Assembly (NCBI RefSeq): GCF_026625565.1 | Contig: NZ_CP112998.1 | Span: forward strand, 4,466,501-4,530,500 | DNA from: Dyadobacter pollutisoli | Lineage (GTDB): Bacteria > Bacteroidota > Bacteroidia > Cytophagales > Spirosomataceae | Reading direction: 5' to 3' | DNA length: 64,000 nucleotides | Part shown: positions 16,526 through 24,457 of the stretch, piece after piece | Layout of the letters: each line of letters begins with the position of its first letter | Numbering within the stretch: the first letter of the stretch is position 1 | Position numbers and translations under genes: made by a program | The notes under the pieces: generated by a model | Seen by the model: the letters and a program-made list of their open reading frames with translations, nothing else | What the model was told of the DNA's origin: nothing | The model's database searches: none

Positions 16526-18091
16526 ATGCAATATAACATCCTTTGGGCCGATGATGAAATAGATCTTCTTAAACCACATATTATGTTTCTTACCAACAAG
16601 GGTTACAACGTGACGCCAGTCAACAGCGGAGCCGATGCCCTTGACCGTATTGAAAATGACCGTTTCGATATCGTTTTCCTGGATGAAATGATGCCAGGTA
16701 TGACGGGATTGGAAACTCTGGCCCAGATCAAGCAGCAGCAGCCTAATCTTCCTGTTGTAATGATCACTAAAAGTGAAGAGGAACACATTATGGAAGACGC
16801 CATTGGTTCTAAAATCGATGATTACCTCATCAAGCCACTGAATCCCAACCAGATACTACTTTCTGTTAAAAAGATCCTTGATAACAAAAGGCTCGTTACC
16901 GAGAAAACCACACTGAGCTACCAGCAGGAATTCCGCAACCTGGCCATGCAATACCAGGACAGAATTGGCCATGAAGAATGGGCTGATATTTATAAAAAAC
17001 TTATCTATTGGGAACTGGAACTGGAAAACTCCGAAGATCAGGGCATGGCCGAAGTTTTCAGCATGCAGAAAAGCGAAGCGAATGCAAATTTTTGCAAGTT
17101 TATTGAAGATGAGTACGAAGATTGGTTGAACGATCCACGATCGGATAAGCCTATCATGTCACATCAGCTAATGAAACAGAAGGTTTTTCCACATCTGAAA
17201 GGATCCGACGAACCATTGTTTTTTCTGCTGATCGATAATTTTCGTTATGACCAGTGGAAAATGATCCAGCCGATTCTTCAGGAGTATTTCAACATTGAGG
17301 AAGAATCGTCTTATTACTCCATATTACCGACGACTACGGGTTACGCCAGAAACGCTATTTTCTCCGGGCTCATGCCTAGCGAAATGGAACGCAAGCATCC
17401 GCAATGGTGGGTTAGCGACGAAAATACACCGGAGGGCGAAGAAGGGCTGAACAACCACGAGCATGATTTCCTTCAAAAGCAGCTTGAAATGAACCATTTC
17501 AACATTAAATCGTCGTATCACAAAATCCTGAATACCAATCAGGGTAAGTCGCTGATCGATAATTTCAATAATATGCTGAACAATCAGCTGAATGTGGTGG
17601 TGTATAATTTTGTGGATATGCTGTCCCACGCACGTACCGATGTTCAGATGATCAAGGAGCTAGCGCCGGATGAAGCCGCCTACCGCTCGATTACCAAATC
17701 ATGGTTTCAACATTCGCCCCTGCTCGACTTTATCAAGAAAGTGGCAGAAAAGAAATGCAGGCTGATCCTGACTACCGACCATGGTATGATCCGCGTTCAG
17801 AAACCGGTGAAAATCATTGGTTACCGAGAAACGAATACAAACCTGCGTTACAAGCACGGAAAAAACCTGGGATTTGACGACAACCACCTGATGGTATGCC
17901 GCAAACCGGAGCGCATATTTTTACCGAAACCTCACGTTTCCACGTCTTATGTGTTCACGAAAGAGGATTATTTCTTTGCTTACCCCAACAATTACAACCA
18001 GTATGTGAACCTGTATCGCGATACATTCCAGCATGGCGGGGTATCATTGGAGGAAATGATCATTCCTATTATTGATTTGAAAGCAAAATAA
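16526..18091 (+). CDS. porX: T9SS response regulator PorX (receiver plus PglZ domain)
   Basis: The 521-residue protein combines an N-terminal receiver domain (about 1-120) with a C-terminal PglZ/alkaline-phosphatase-like domain (about 200-520). The receiver has the acidic pair D9/D10, phospho-acceptor D53 in FLDEMMPG, T81 and K103. In the PglZ part, metal-site motifs such as LLIDNFRYDQW, DMLSHARTD and TTDHGMIR are visible. PorX is established as the regulator of type IX secretion in Porphyromonas and Flavobacterium relatives, acting with the kinase PorY and a sigma factor. A partner kinase is not adjacent here. A strong terminator follows. Confidence 0.93.
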   Translation: MQYNILWADDEIDLLKPHIMFLTNKGYNVTPVNSGADALDRIENDRFDIVFLDEMMPGMTGLETLAQIKQQQPNLPVVMITKSEEEHIMEDAIGSKIDDYLIKPLNPNQILLSVKKILDNKRLVTEKTTLSYQQEFRNLAMQYQDRIGHEEWADIYKKLIYWELELENSEDQGMAEVFSMQKSEANANFCKFIEDEYEDWLNDPRSDKPIMSHQLMKQKVFPHLKGSDEPLFFLLIDNFRYDQWKMIQPILQEYFNIEEESSYYSILPTTTGYARNAIFSGLMPSEMERKHPQWWVSDENTPEGEEGLNNHEHDFLQKQLEMNHFNIKSSYHKILNTNQGKSLIDNFNNMLNNQLNVVVYNFVDMLSHARTDVQMIKELAPDEAAYRSITKSWFQHSPLLDFIKKVAEKKCRLILTTDHGMIRVQKPVKIIGYRETNTNLRYKHGKNLGFDDNHLMVCRKPERIFLPKPHVSTSYVFTKEDYFFAYPNNYNQYVNLYRDTFQHGGVSLEEMIIPIIDLKAK

Positions 18092-18105
18092 AATTAGACA
18101 AGGCA

Positions 18106-18143
18106 CAAAAAAATAGCTCAGATAACTCTGAGCTATTTTTTTG
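18106..18143. terminator. Bidirectional terminator between porX and ftsE
   Basis: Perfect 16-base arms (18106-18121 and 18128-18143) with outer A- and T-runs and a six-base loop. The flanking genes are convergent. Confidence 0.92.
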
Positions 18144-18154
18144 TAACGGTATTT

Positions 18155-18832
18155 TCAACCTTCGATCACGTTCCCGTTTTCGCATTTAAGTACACGAGCC
18201 GGAAATCTTTTAAGAAAATCGTGGTTATGTGTCGCCATTAATATGGCAGTTCCAGCATTATTAATCGTCCTGAAAACCTGCATAATCTGGTCCCCTACTT
18301 CCGGGTCCAGGTTACCGGTTGGTTCGTCGGCCAGCAATATTCTAGGCTCATTCAGCATTGCACGGGCAATTACTACCCTTTGCTGCTCTCCTCCCGAAAG
18401 TTGATGCGGCATTCTTTTCTGAGCAGTACCCAATCCCACCTGCATCAAAACCTCCGCAATGCGTTTAGAGATTTTCGCCTGCTGTTCCCAGCCGGTCGCT
18501 CTTAATACAAAAGCAAGGTTATCCTCAACGGAGCGGTCAGAAAGCAACTGAAAGTCCTGAAAAACAATACCGATACGGCGTCTCAGGTATGGGACATCAG
18601 CCCTTTTGATATTATGCAGTTCGTAACCGGCAACTTTGGCAGATCCCGTGTGAAGCCACAAATCAGCATAAAGCGTTTTCAACAGGGAGCTTTTACCACT
18701 ACCAGTCCGTCCGATCATGTAGACGAACTCGCCGTTTTTTATCTCAAAATGTACATCGTTTAAAACAGGCCGTTCACCCTGATATATATCCGCCCGTTCC
18801 AGTACGACTATTGGCTCTGTTGACTCTGTCAT
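18155..18832 (-). CDS. ftsE: Cell division ATP-binding protein FtsE
   Basis: The 225-residue ABC ATPase has Walker A GRTGSGKS (41-48), Q-loop FQDFQLL (about 91-97), signature LSGGEQQ (145-151), Walker B ILLADEP and the H-loop THNHDF. The start-to-end similarity fits FtsE, which with FtsX controls peptidoglycan hydrolases at the division site. FtsX is not adjacent; only a terminator and a palindromic repeat flank the gene. A lipoprotein-export (LolD-like) ATPase is the main alternative, as the two families are close. Confidence 0.85.
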   Translation of the reverse strand: MTESTEPIVVLERADIYQGERPVLNDVHFEIKNGEFVYMIGRTGSGKSSLLKTLYADLWLHTGSAKVAGYELHNIKRADVPYLRRRIGIVFQDFQLLSDRSVEDNLAFVLRATGWEQQAKISKRIAEVLMQVGLGTAQKRMPHQLSGGEQQRVVIARAMLNEPRILLADEPTGNLDPEVGDQIMQVFRTINNAGTAILMATHNHDFLKRFPARVLKCENGNVIEG

Positions 18833-18880
18833 AGTAATCTAAAAAGTGCTTTTAAAGCGAGCAAGTTTACGCTATTTTGT

Positions 18881-18945
18881 CACACTGAGCGCACCGGGCC
18901 GCCGGGCGGTCGAAGTGCACATGCACTTCGACCGCGCTCAGTGTG
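18881..18945. repeat. Long palindromic repeat with a GC-rich bulge
   Basis: Outer arms CACACTGAGC (18881-18890) and GCTCAGTGTG (18936-18945) and inner arms GCGGTCGAAGTGCA (18906-18919) and its complement (18922-18935) pair perfectly. About 15 unpaired bases with the motif CCGGGCCGCCGGG sit on the left side. The core CACTGAGCG...TCGAAGTGC resembles a palindrome dispersed in many Bacteroidota genomes. Its position beyond the 3' end of the aldolase gene would also let it act as a transcript end. Confidence 0.75.
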
Positions 18946-18952
18946 TCAAATA

Positions 18953-19609
18953 TTATGAATTCCCTTTTTTGTAATCAGCAAGGAATTTTTCGAGACCAAG
19001 GTCAGTAAGCGGGTGCTTCAGTAACTGCTCCATTGCGCTCAAAGGACCTGTCATCACATCAGCACCAACTTCTGCGCACTGGATAATGTGCATCGGGTGA
19101 CGAACTGAGGCAGCCAGTACCTGTGTATCAAAACCGTAATTTCTGTAAATCGTAAGGATCTGCTCGATCAAAGCGATACCGTCTGTTGAAATATCATCCA
19201 GACGACCAATGAATGGAGAAACGTACGTTGCACCAGCCTTAGCAGCCAAAAGTGCTTGCCCTGCAGAGAAAATCAATGTACAGTTGGTACGTACACCTTT
19301 GCTTGAGAAATATTTCAAAGCTTTCACGCCTTCCTTGATCATTGGGATCTTCACTACTATTTTATCGTCGATCTCGATCAACTCTTCTCCTTCACGGATC
19401 ATTCCAGCCAAATCGATAGAAATTACCTCCGCACTTACATCTCCGTCAACGATATCGCAAATAGCTTTATAATGACGCATGATGTTATCCTTGCCGGTAA
19501 TTCCTTCCTTAGCCATTAATGACGGGTTAGTAGTAACACCATCTAATATACCAAGTTCGTGTGCCTCCTGAATTTCTTTCAGGTTGGCAGTGTCAATAAA
19601 AAATTTCAT
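18953..19609 (-). CDS. fsa: Fructose-6-phosphate aldolase / transaldolase-like (TalC/MipB family)
   Basis: The 218-residue protein is a short class I aldolase of the transaldolase subfamily. Motifs include MKFFIDTANLKEI, DGVTTNPSL, VVKIPM with the probable Schiff-base lysine, and VSPFIGRLDD. It would transfer or cleave dihydroxyacetone units in pentose phosphate metabolism. Whether it is a true transaldolase or an F6P aldolase cannot be settled by eye. The frame can extend ten codons upstream to 19639, but the ATG at 19609 matches the family N-terminus and leaves room for a good promoter at 19639-19668. Confidence 0.88.
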   Translation of the reverse strand: MKFFIDTANLKEIQEAHELGILDGVTTNPSLMAKEGITGKDNIMRHYKAICDIVDGDVSAEVISIDLAGMIREGEELIEIDDKIVVKIPMIKEGVKALKYFSSKGVRTNCTLIFSAGQALLAAKAGATYVSPFIGRLDDISTDGIALIEQILTIYRNYGFDTQVLAASVRHPMHIIQCAEVGADVMTGPLSAMEQLLKHPLTDLGLEKFLADYKKGNS

Positions 19610-19638
19610 AACAGGAATTGATTGGTTAGAATATTCCA

Positions 19639-19668
19639 CAAAAGTAGAAAACCCTGGATAAAAGCAAA
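19639..19668 (-). promoter_or_regulatory. Promoter of the aldolase gene
   Basis: On the minus strand a -33 TTTG (19668-19665) and a -7 TACTTTTG (19646-19639) are separated by 18 bases, matching the Bacteroidota consensus. The expected transcript start gives a leader of about 20 bases before the ATG at 19609. Confidence 0.6.
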
Positions 19669-19703
19669 AAGAAAGAAGAAATTAGAACTGGAAGGGCACA
19701 AAA

Positions 19704-19799
19704 AAAGGCAAACCGAGAATCTCACCGCATCGACCACCTACCCTTGCTTCCGTCAGGACCTGGGGGATTCGGAAGGAGCTGGTAGTTCCGATTTGCCAG
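19704..19799 (-). ncRNA. ffs: Signal recognition particle RNA (small bacterial type)
   Basis: Read on the minus strand, the apical part contains CAGGTCCTGACGGAAGCAAG, the conserved SRP domain IV with asymmetric loop and a UGAC tetraloop of the permitted URRC type closed by TCC/GGA. The ends pair through GGCAAA and TTTGCC, giving one long rod of about 95 bases. A T-run directly follows the 3' arm and probably terminates it. A good -7 element lies just upstream. The RNA joins Ffh to target membrane proteins co-translationally. End positions are approximate by a few bases. Confidence 0.92.
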
Positions 19800-19802
19800 G
19801 TG

Positions 19803-19829
19803 CAAAGATAAAGACATTTTATTAACAAA
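19803..19829 (-). promoter_or_regulatory. Promoter of the SRP RNA gene
   Basis: On the minus strand the -7 element TATCTTTG (19810-19803) fits TANNTTTG, and a TTTG lies at 19829-19826 with a somewhat short 15-base spacing. The predicted start falls at the 5' arm of the RNA. Confidence 0.55.
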
Positions 19830-19857
19830 AAGAAAACATTCATTTCGTGTTTCACCT

Positions 19858-19865
19858 TACTTTTG
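19858..19865 (+). promoter_or_regulatory. Candidate -7 element of the TPR lipoprotein gene
   Basis: TACTTTTG matches TANNTTTG and lies 26 bases before the ATG at 19892. The -33 box is not clear. It is divergent from the SRP RNA promoter. Confidence 0.45.
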
Positions 19866-19891
19866 TGCGAATCAACTAGAAATGAATCAGT

Positions 19892-20593
19892 ATGCCCCGT
19901 TTATTTTTTTTTATTTTTCTGTTTTTCCTCTACTCTTGTTCCCAATCTTCTGACGCTTTCCTGAAAAAAGGGAAAGAATTGATGCAGCAGGGAAAAACCC
20001 GTGAAGCCATCGAATTCATCAACAAGGCCATTGAAAAAAATACTGCAAATGCGGAAGCATTCAATTTGCGTGGGGTAGCTTACTATGAATTAAAAGAATT
20101 CCCCAATGCATTGCTCGACTTTGGTCAGGCCATTAAACTGCAGCCTTCCTCCTACCGCCCCTATTTCAACCGCGCCCTGCTCTACACGGATGAAAATCGT
20201 CTCGATTCTGCTTTTGCCGATTACAACAAGTCAGCCACACTTGCACCGGACACCGCCGACGTATTCCTGAACCGCGGTCAGCTGCTGGTACTCATGGAAA
20301 AAATTCCGGAGGCGATCACTGACTTTGAAAAAGCTACTAAACTGGACGAAAACAACAAACAAGCCTGGTACAACCTCGGCAACACGTATTACCGGAGTGA
20401 GGATTACAAGAAAGCAACGCTCGCATTTCGTCAAACTGTCAAACTGGATGGTCAATATGGTAAGGCATTTTATGGGCTGGGGCTTTCTCAATGGAATGAC
20501 GGAGAAAAAGATTTAGGCTGCACGAGCTTGAAACAAGCTGTAAATCTGGGCTATCAGGATGCTGCCAATGCGTTGGCGCAATTCTGTAACTAG
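19892..20593 (+). CDS. TPR-repeat lipoprotein
   Basis: The 233-residue protein has a lipoprotein signal peptide with a probable lipidated C16 (LYSC). Tetratricopeptide repeats then fill the protein from about residue 20 to 225; typical stretches are AEAFNLRGVAYYELKEF and KQAWYNLGNTYYRSEDY. The architecture implies a membrane-anchored scaffold for protein-protein contacts. Nothing in the sequence names the partner. The gene is divergent from the SRP RNA and 92 bases upstream of the TMEM220 gene. Confidence 0.8.
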   Translation: MPRLFFFIFLFFLYSCSQSSDAFLKKGKELMQQGKTREAIEFINKAIEKNTANAEAFNLRGVAYYELKEFPNALLDFGQAIKLQPSSYRPYFNRALLYTDENRLDSAFADYNKSATLAPDTADVFLNRGQLLVLMEKIPEAITDFEKATKLDENNKQAWYNLGNTYYRSEDYKKATLAFRQTVKLDGQYGKAFYGLGLSQWNDGEKDLGCTSLKQAVNLGYQDAANALAQFCN

Positions 20594-20685
20594 CATTTGA
20601 ACAAAAACCAGGGCCGATATCGTTAATAATCATCAGGAAAAGGCTTTTGATATCCTGAAAGACATCCATTCAAACCCCACTAATC

Positions 20686-21015
20686 ATGAGACTCGTTAAA
20701 ATATTTTTTGGAATCATTTTTGTCATATTCGCGTATCTGCAACTCAATGACCCTGATTCGGGGACGTGGATCGCAATTTATAGCTTTGCCGCGCTGGCCT
20801 GCTTCATGAGTATCAGGGAGTTATGGCCTAGCTGGGTATTTTATGTTTTGGCAGCCGGCTACATTATCGGTGGTATTCTGCAATGGCCGCCACAATTTGA
20901 AGGTATTTTCTTCGGCGAAACAGCGATGAGAAGCTTAAATATTGAACTTGCCAGAGAATCGCTCGGGCTGGGGATTTGTGCAGTCGTAATGCTGGTACTT
21001 GGTAAATGGGGCTGA
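20686..21015 (+). CDS. TMEM220-like transmembrane protein
   Basis: This 109-residue membrane protein has about four hydrophobic segments. The stretch AYLQLNDPD after the first helix is the hallmark of the transmembrane protein 220 family, shared by bacteria and animals, whose molecular function I cannot name. Its stop lies two bases from the convergent birA stop with no visible terminator between. Confidence 0.75.
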   Translation: MRLVKIFFGIIFVIFAYLQLNDPDSGTWIAIYSFAALACFMSIRELWPSWVFYVLAAGYIIGGILQWPPQFEGIFFGETAMRSLNIELARESLGLGICAVVMLVLGKWG

Positions 21016-21017
21016 AA

Positions 21018-21785
21018 TCAGCCTTTTACCCACTGGATTTCTTTCAATGCAAATTCTAAAACGTGCGCCTCCGTGGAAAGTTTGATACAAATTTTTCCCT
21101 GTGGCGTCACGTTGGTCACATAACCTGTCACGATCTCATCCTGATACAGGAACCTGACCTCATCCTGATAGCCGTAAAGGTGCTTCAGATAATCCATCCG
21201 GATGGACTGCCATTGCGACAAACTCCTCAATTTATTATAAAACGAATCCAGGTATTTCAACAACCGGTGAAATTCCTCGGTTAACAGATACTTAACATCC
21301 GTTTCTTTGGCCAAAGACGTAGCATAGCCACCTCCAAATACCAACTGGTTGATATTCAATCCAATACCTATTATCGAAGTTGTGATTTTTGCGCCCTGAA
21401 TAGCGTTTTCGATCAGTACCCCGCTGATTTTCTTCCCGTTGGCATGAATATCATTCGGCCATTTGATTTTCACATCCTTCACATATTCGTGAGCATAGGC
21501 ACGCAAAGCCAGCGCGGTCATCTGACTGATCAGAAATTGTTCGGAAATTGGAATAAAATCGGGCGTCAGAATAACAGAAAAAGTGAGATTTTCTCCTGCA
21601 TTTGCGGTCCATATCGTACCTCTCTGCCCCCTTCCTTGTATTTGATTATCAGTTATGACAACCGTCCCCTCCGCAAACAAACCAGCATGTACTATTTCAG
21701 CCGCAATGTCGTTGGTAGAATGACAAGTTGGCAGGTATATAACTTTTTTACCAATTATTAAGGTATCTTGTGTCGAGTTGTACAA
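21018..21785 (-). CDS. birA: Biotin--[acetyl-CoA-carboxylase] ligase (BirA, no repressor domain)
   Basis: The 255-residue enzyme attaches biotin to the carboxyl carrier protein of acetyl-CoA carboxylase via biotinyl-AMP. The family motifs CHSTND, QGRGQRGTIW (adenylate-binding loop), IKWPNDI and KISGVLIE are present in order. There is no N-terminal DNA-binding domain, so it is a monofunctional ligase. The best start is a TTG at 21785, which gives the usual distance to the STND motif; no ATG is available nearby. It is divergent from rsfS. Confidence 0.92.
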   Translation of the reverse strand: MYNSTQDTLIIGKKVIYLPTCHSTNDIAAEIVHAGLFAEGTVVITDNQIQGRGQRGTIWTANAGENLTFSVILTPDFIPISEQFLISQMTALALRAYAHEYVKDVKIKWPNDIHANGKKISGVLIENAIQGAKITTSIIGIGLNINQLVFGGGYATSLAKETDVKYLLTEEFHRLLKYLDSFYNKLRSLSQWQSIRMDYLKHLYGYQDEVRFLYQDEIVTGYVTNVTPQGKICIKLSTEAHVLEFALKEIQWVKG

Positions 21786-21830
21786 TTTTTTTGTTTTACT
21801 TTAGGGTTTAGAAAAGGAATTAATCTACGC

Positions 21831-22214
21831 ATGAAAGAACGCAAAAATAAAGAACTATCCTCAAAAGATCTCTCGGAGCTGGTAGCAAAAGGAATGACAG
21901 AAAAGAAAGGCCTGGACATAACAATTCTTGACCTCAGAAAAGTTAAAAATTCAATAACTGATTTTTTTGTAATTTGTTCGGGTAACTCCGACACCCAGAT
22001 AGATGCTTTGGCCAATTCGGTTGAAGACGAAGTTTACAAAATGTCCAAAACTGAACCCTGGCAGAAAGAAGGAAAGGCGAATGGAGAATGGATTTTGATT
22101 GACTACGTGGACGTGGTTGTCCACATATTCAACAAAGACCGTCGCAAGCATTACGATCTGGAAGAACTTTGGGGAGATGCAGAGGTGACATACCTGGAAG
22201 ATTCTATGGTATAA
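21831..22214 (+). CDS. rsfS: Ribosome silencing factor RsfS
   Basis: The 127-residue protein belongs to the RsfS/Iojap family, which binds ribosomal protein uL14 and blocks subunit joining when nutrients run low. Diagnostic stretches are KKGLDITILDLRK, DFFVICSGNSDTQIDALA, WILIDYVDVVVHIF and YDLEELWGDA. The frame extends upstream to 21768, but the ATG at 21831 is the better start because the extra residues are hydrophobic and overlap the birA start. ftsH follows 71 bases later on the same strand, a common Bacteroidota pairing. Confidence 0.92.
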   Translation: MKERKNKELSSKDLSELVAKGMTEKKGLDITILDLRKVKNSITDFFVICSGNSDTQIDALANSVEDEVYKMSKTEPWQKEGKANGEWILIDYVDVVVHIFNKDRRKHYDLEELWGDAEVTYLEDSMV

Positions 22215-22285
22215 AGGACCGGAAGGGTAACATTTGCCCTCCCGGAAATGTTGTTTAATATATTTCCTCTTAATTAATACACAGA

Positions 22286-24352
22286 ATGTCCGAAAACGAT
22301 AACAAAAGAGGGCCTCTCAGTCCTAAAAGTCCTCAAAAAGGATATCAAGGCTGGATTATAGCCGCTCTGATCGCCACTATACTGGGAATTACTTACCTTA
22401 ACAGAACATCAACAATACGCGAAACCACTCAGAAGCGTTTCGAAAAAATGATGGCAGATAAGGAAGTGGACAGGGTTACCATTGTAAATGATAAATCGGT
22501 GGAAGTTACCCTGAAACCAGAGGCGCTAAAACTTGATAAATACAAAGTTGTTGCAAAAGAAAATAACTACTTCGGAGGTGAGTCTGCATCACATTATCAA
22601 TTCCAGGTAACATCAGCTGAAACATTCAAGAAGGATTTTGACAAAATGCAGGAAGGTGTTCCTGACGACGACAAAGTGCCTTTTGTAGTGGATACACGTA
22701 ATGACTGGACCAGTTTCCTTGGAACCTGGGGTTTCTTCATTGTAATGATCCTGGTGATGTACTTCATCCTTGGCAGAATGTCAGGAGGAGTTGGGCCCGG
22801 TGGCCAGATCTTCAACATTGGCCGCTCACGGGCTACATTGTTTGATGCTGAGAACAAGGTTAAGATCACTTTTAACGATGTGGCTGGCCTTGATGAAGCC
22901 AAAGAAGAAATTAAAGAAATCGTTGAATACCTTCAAAGCCCGGACAAATTCAAGAAGCTGGGTGCGAAAATTCCAAAAGGTGCACTCCTGGTAGGCCCTC
23001 CGGGAACAGGTAAAACATTGTTGGCAAAAGCAGTGGCGGGCGAAGCTGGCGTACCATTCTTCTCACTTTCAGGTTCCGATTTCGTGGAAATGTTCGTGGG
23101 TGTAGGTGCCGCACGTGTTCGTGACCTTTTCAAGCAAGCCAAAGAAAAAGCGCCTTGTATCATCTTTATTGATGAGATCGATGCCGTTGGTCGCTCCCGT
23201 GGCCGCGGCGCAATGCCAGGTTCGAATGACGAACGTGAAAACACATTGAACTCCCTGTTGGTTGAAATGGACGGTTTTGCCACCGATTCAGGCATTATCA
23301 TCGTAGCTGCAACCAACCGTCCCGACGTACTGGATCCGGCATTGCTTCGTCCAGGCCGTTTTGACCGCCAGATATCCGTTGACAAGCCAGACGTTATTGG
23401 TCGTGAAGCTATTTTCAAAGTGCATTTGAAACCATTGAAACTGGCAACAGACGTTAACATTCAAAAACTTTCTTCCCAGACACCGGGTTTTGCGGGTGCA
23501 GAGATCGCCAACGTATGTAACGAAGCTGCCCTGATCGCCGCACGCCGTAACCGCGACGAGGTGACCATGCAGGATTTTCAGGATGCAATGGACCGTGTGA
23601 TCGGTGGTCTTGAAAAGAAAAACAAACTGATCTCTCCAGAAGAGAAAGAGATCGTTGCTTACCATGAAGCTGGTCACGCAGTAGCAGGCTGGTTCCTGGA
23701 ACACGCTGATCCCTTGGTGAAAGTATCGATTGTTCCCCGTGGTGTAGCTGCACTTGGTTATGCCCAATATCTGCCAAGAGAACAGTATTTGTATCGTACA
23801 GAGCAGCTGTTTGACGAAATGTGTATGACACTGGGTGGTCGTGCAGCTGAGGATGTAGTGTTTGGAAAAATTTCGACCGGTGCATTGAGTGACCTTGAAA
23901 GAGTAACGAAAGTGGCTTACAGCATGGTGACAATGTATGGTATGAATGAGCGAATCGGAAACATATCTTACTATGACTCCAAACAAAGCGATTACGCATT
24001 TACAAAACCATACTCCGAATCAACTTCACAGGCGATTGACGAAGAAGTAAGAAAACTGATTGATCAGGCTTACCAGTTCGTTAAAAACCTTTTAATGGAA
24101 AAAAGAGACAAACTCGAAGTACTGGCCAAAGAATTGCTGGAAAAAGAGATTCTTTTCCAAAGTGATCTTGAAAAACTGATCGGTAAGCGTCCTTACGAAA
24201 AGGAAACAAGCTATCAGGCATATATTAACCGTCGTTCCAACGAGGAAGCAGCTATCCACGAGGAAGTTGTGAAACAAACTCTGGAAAAAGAGGGTAAAGA
24301 AGGAAAAGAAGAAGAAATGGCAGTCGCTGGCAAAGACGTTACCAACGACTAG
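22286..24352 (+). CDS. ftsH: ATP-dependent zinc metalloprotease FtsH
   Basis: The 688-residue inner-membrane AAA protease degrades misassembled membrane proteins and regulatory substrates. It has two membrane segments (about 24-40 and 138-160) around a periplasmic domain, Walker A GPPGTGKT at 237-244, Walker B IIFIDEID, an arginine-finger region, and the zinc site HEAGH at 460-464. The C-terminus is rich in Glu and Lys. It follows rsfS and ends in a strong hairpin terminator, so the two probably share a transcript. Confidence 0.97.
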   Translation: MSENDNKRGPLSPKSPQKGYQGWIIAALIATILGITYLNRTSTIRETTQKRFEKMMADKEVDRVTIVNDKSVEVTLKPEALKLDKYKVVAKENNYFGGESASHYQFQVTSAETFKKDFDKMQEGVPDDDKVPFVVDTRNDWTSFLGTWGFFIVMILVMYFILGRMSGGVGPGGQIFNIGRSRATLFDAENKVKITFNDVAGLDEAKEEIKEIVEYLQSPDKFKKLGAKIPKGALLVGPPGTGKTLLAKAVAGEAGVPFFSLSGSDFVEMFVGVGAARVRDLFKQAKEKAPCIIFIDEIDAVGRSRGRGAMPGSNDERENTLNSLLVEMDGFATDSGIIIVAATNRPDVLDPALLRPGRFDRQISVDKPDVIGREAIFKVHLKPLKLATDVNIQKLSSQTPGFAGAEIANVCNEAALIAARRNRDEVTMQDFQDAMDRVIGGLEKKNKLISPEEKEIVAYHEAGHAVAGWFLEHADPLVKVSIVPRGVAALGYAQYLPREQYLYRTEQLFDEMCMTLGGRAAEDVVFGKISTGALSDLERVTKVAYSMVTMYGMNERIGNISYYDSKQSDYAFTKPYSESTSQAIDEEVRKLIDQAYQFVKNLLMEKRDKLEVLAKELLEKEILFQSDLEKLIGKRPYEKETSYQAYINRRSNEEAAIHEEVVKQTLEKEGKEGKEEEMAVAGKDVTND

Positions 24353-24382
24353 CCTGGACCGAATTTCATAATAAATAAATTG

Positions 24383-24419
24383 ATAGCCGGACATTAATAC
24401 TGTCCGGCTATTATTTTTG
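24383..24419 (+). terminator. Rho-independent terminator after ftsH
   Basis: Eleven-base arms ATAGCCGGACA (24383-24393) and TGTCCGGCTAT (24401-24411) with a seven-base loop and a following T-rich tail. Confidence 0.88.
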
Positions 24420-24457
24420 CGTCACTTACTAAAACCTATATCCAAACCTGCATTGCA

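Noticed and set aside
23288..23986. A 232-residue antisense open frame inside ftsH
   Set aside because: It lies over the highly conserved AAA and protease regions and shows no protein family.
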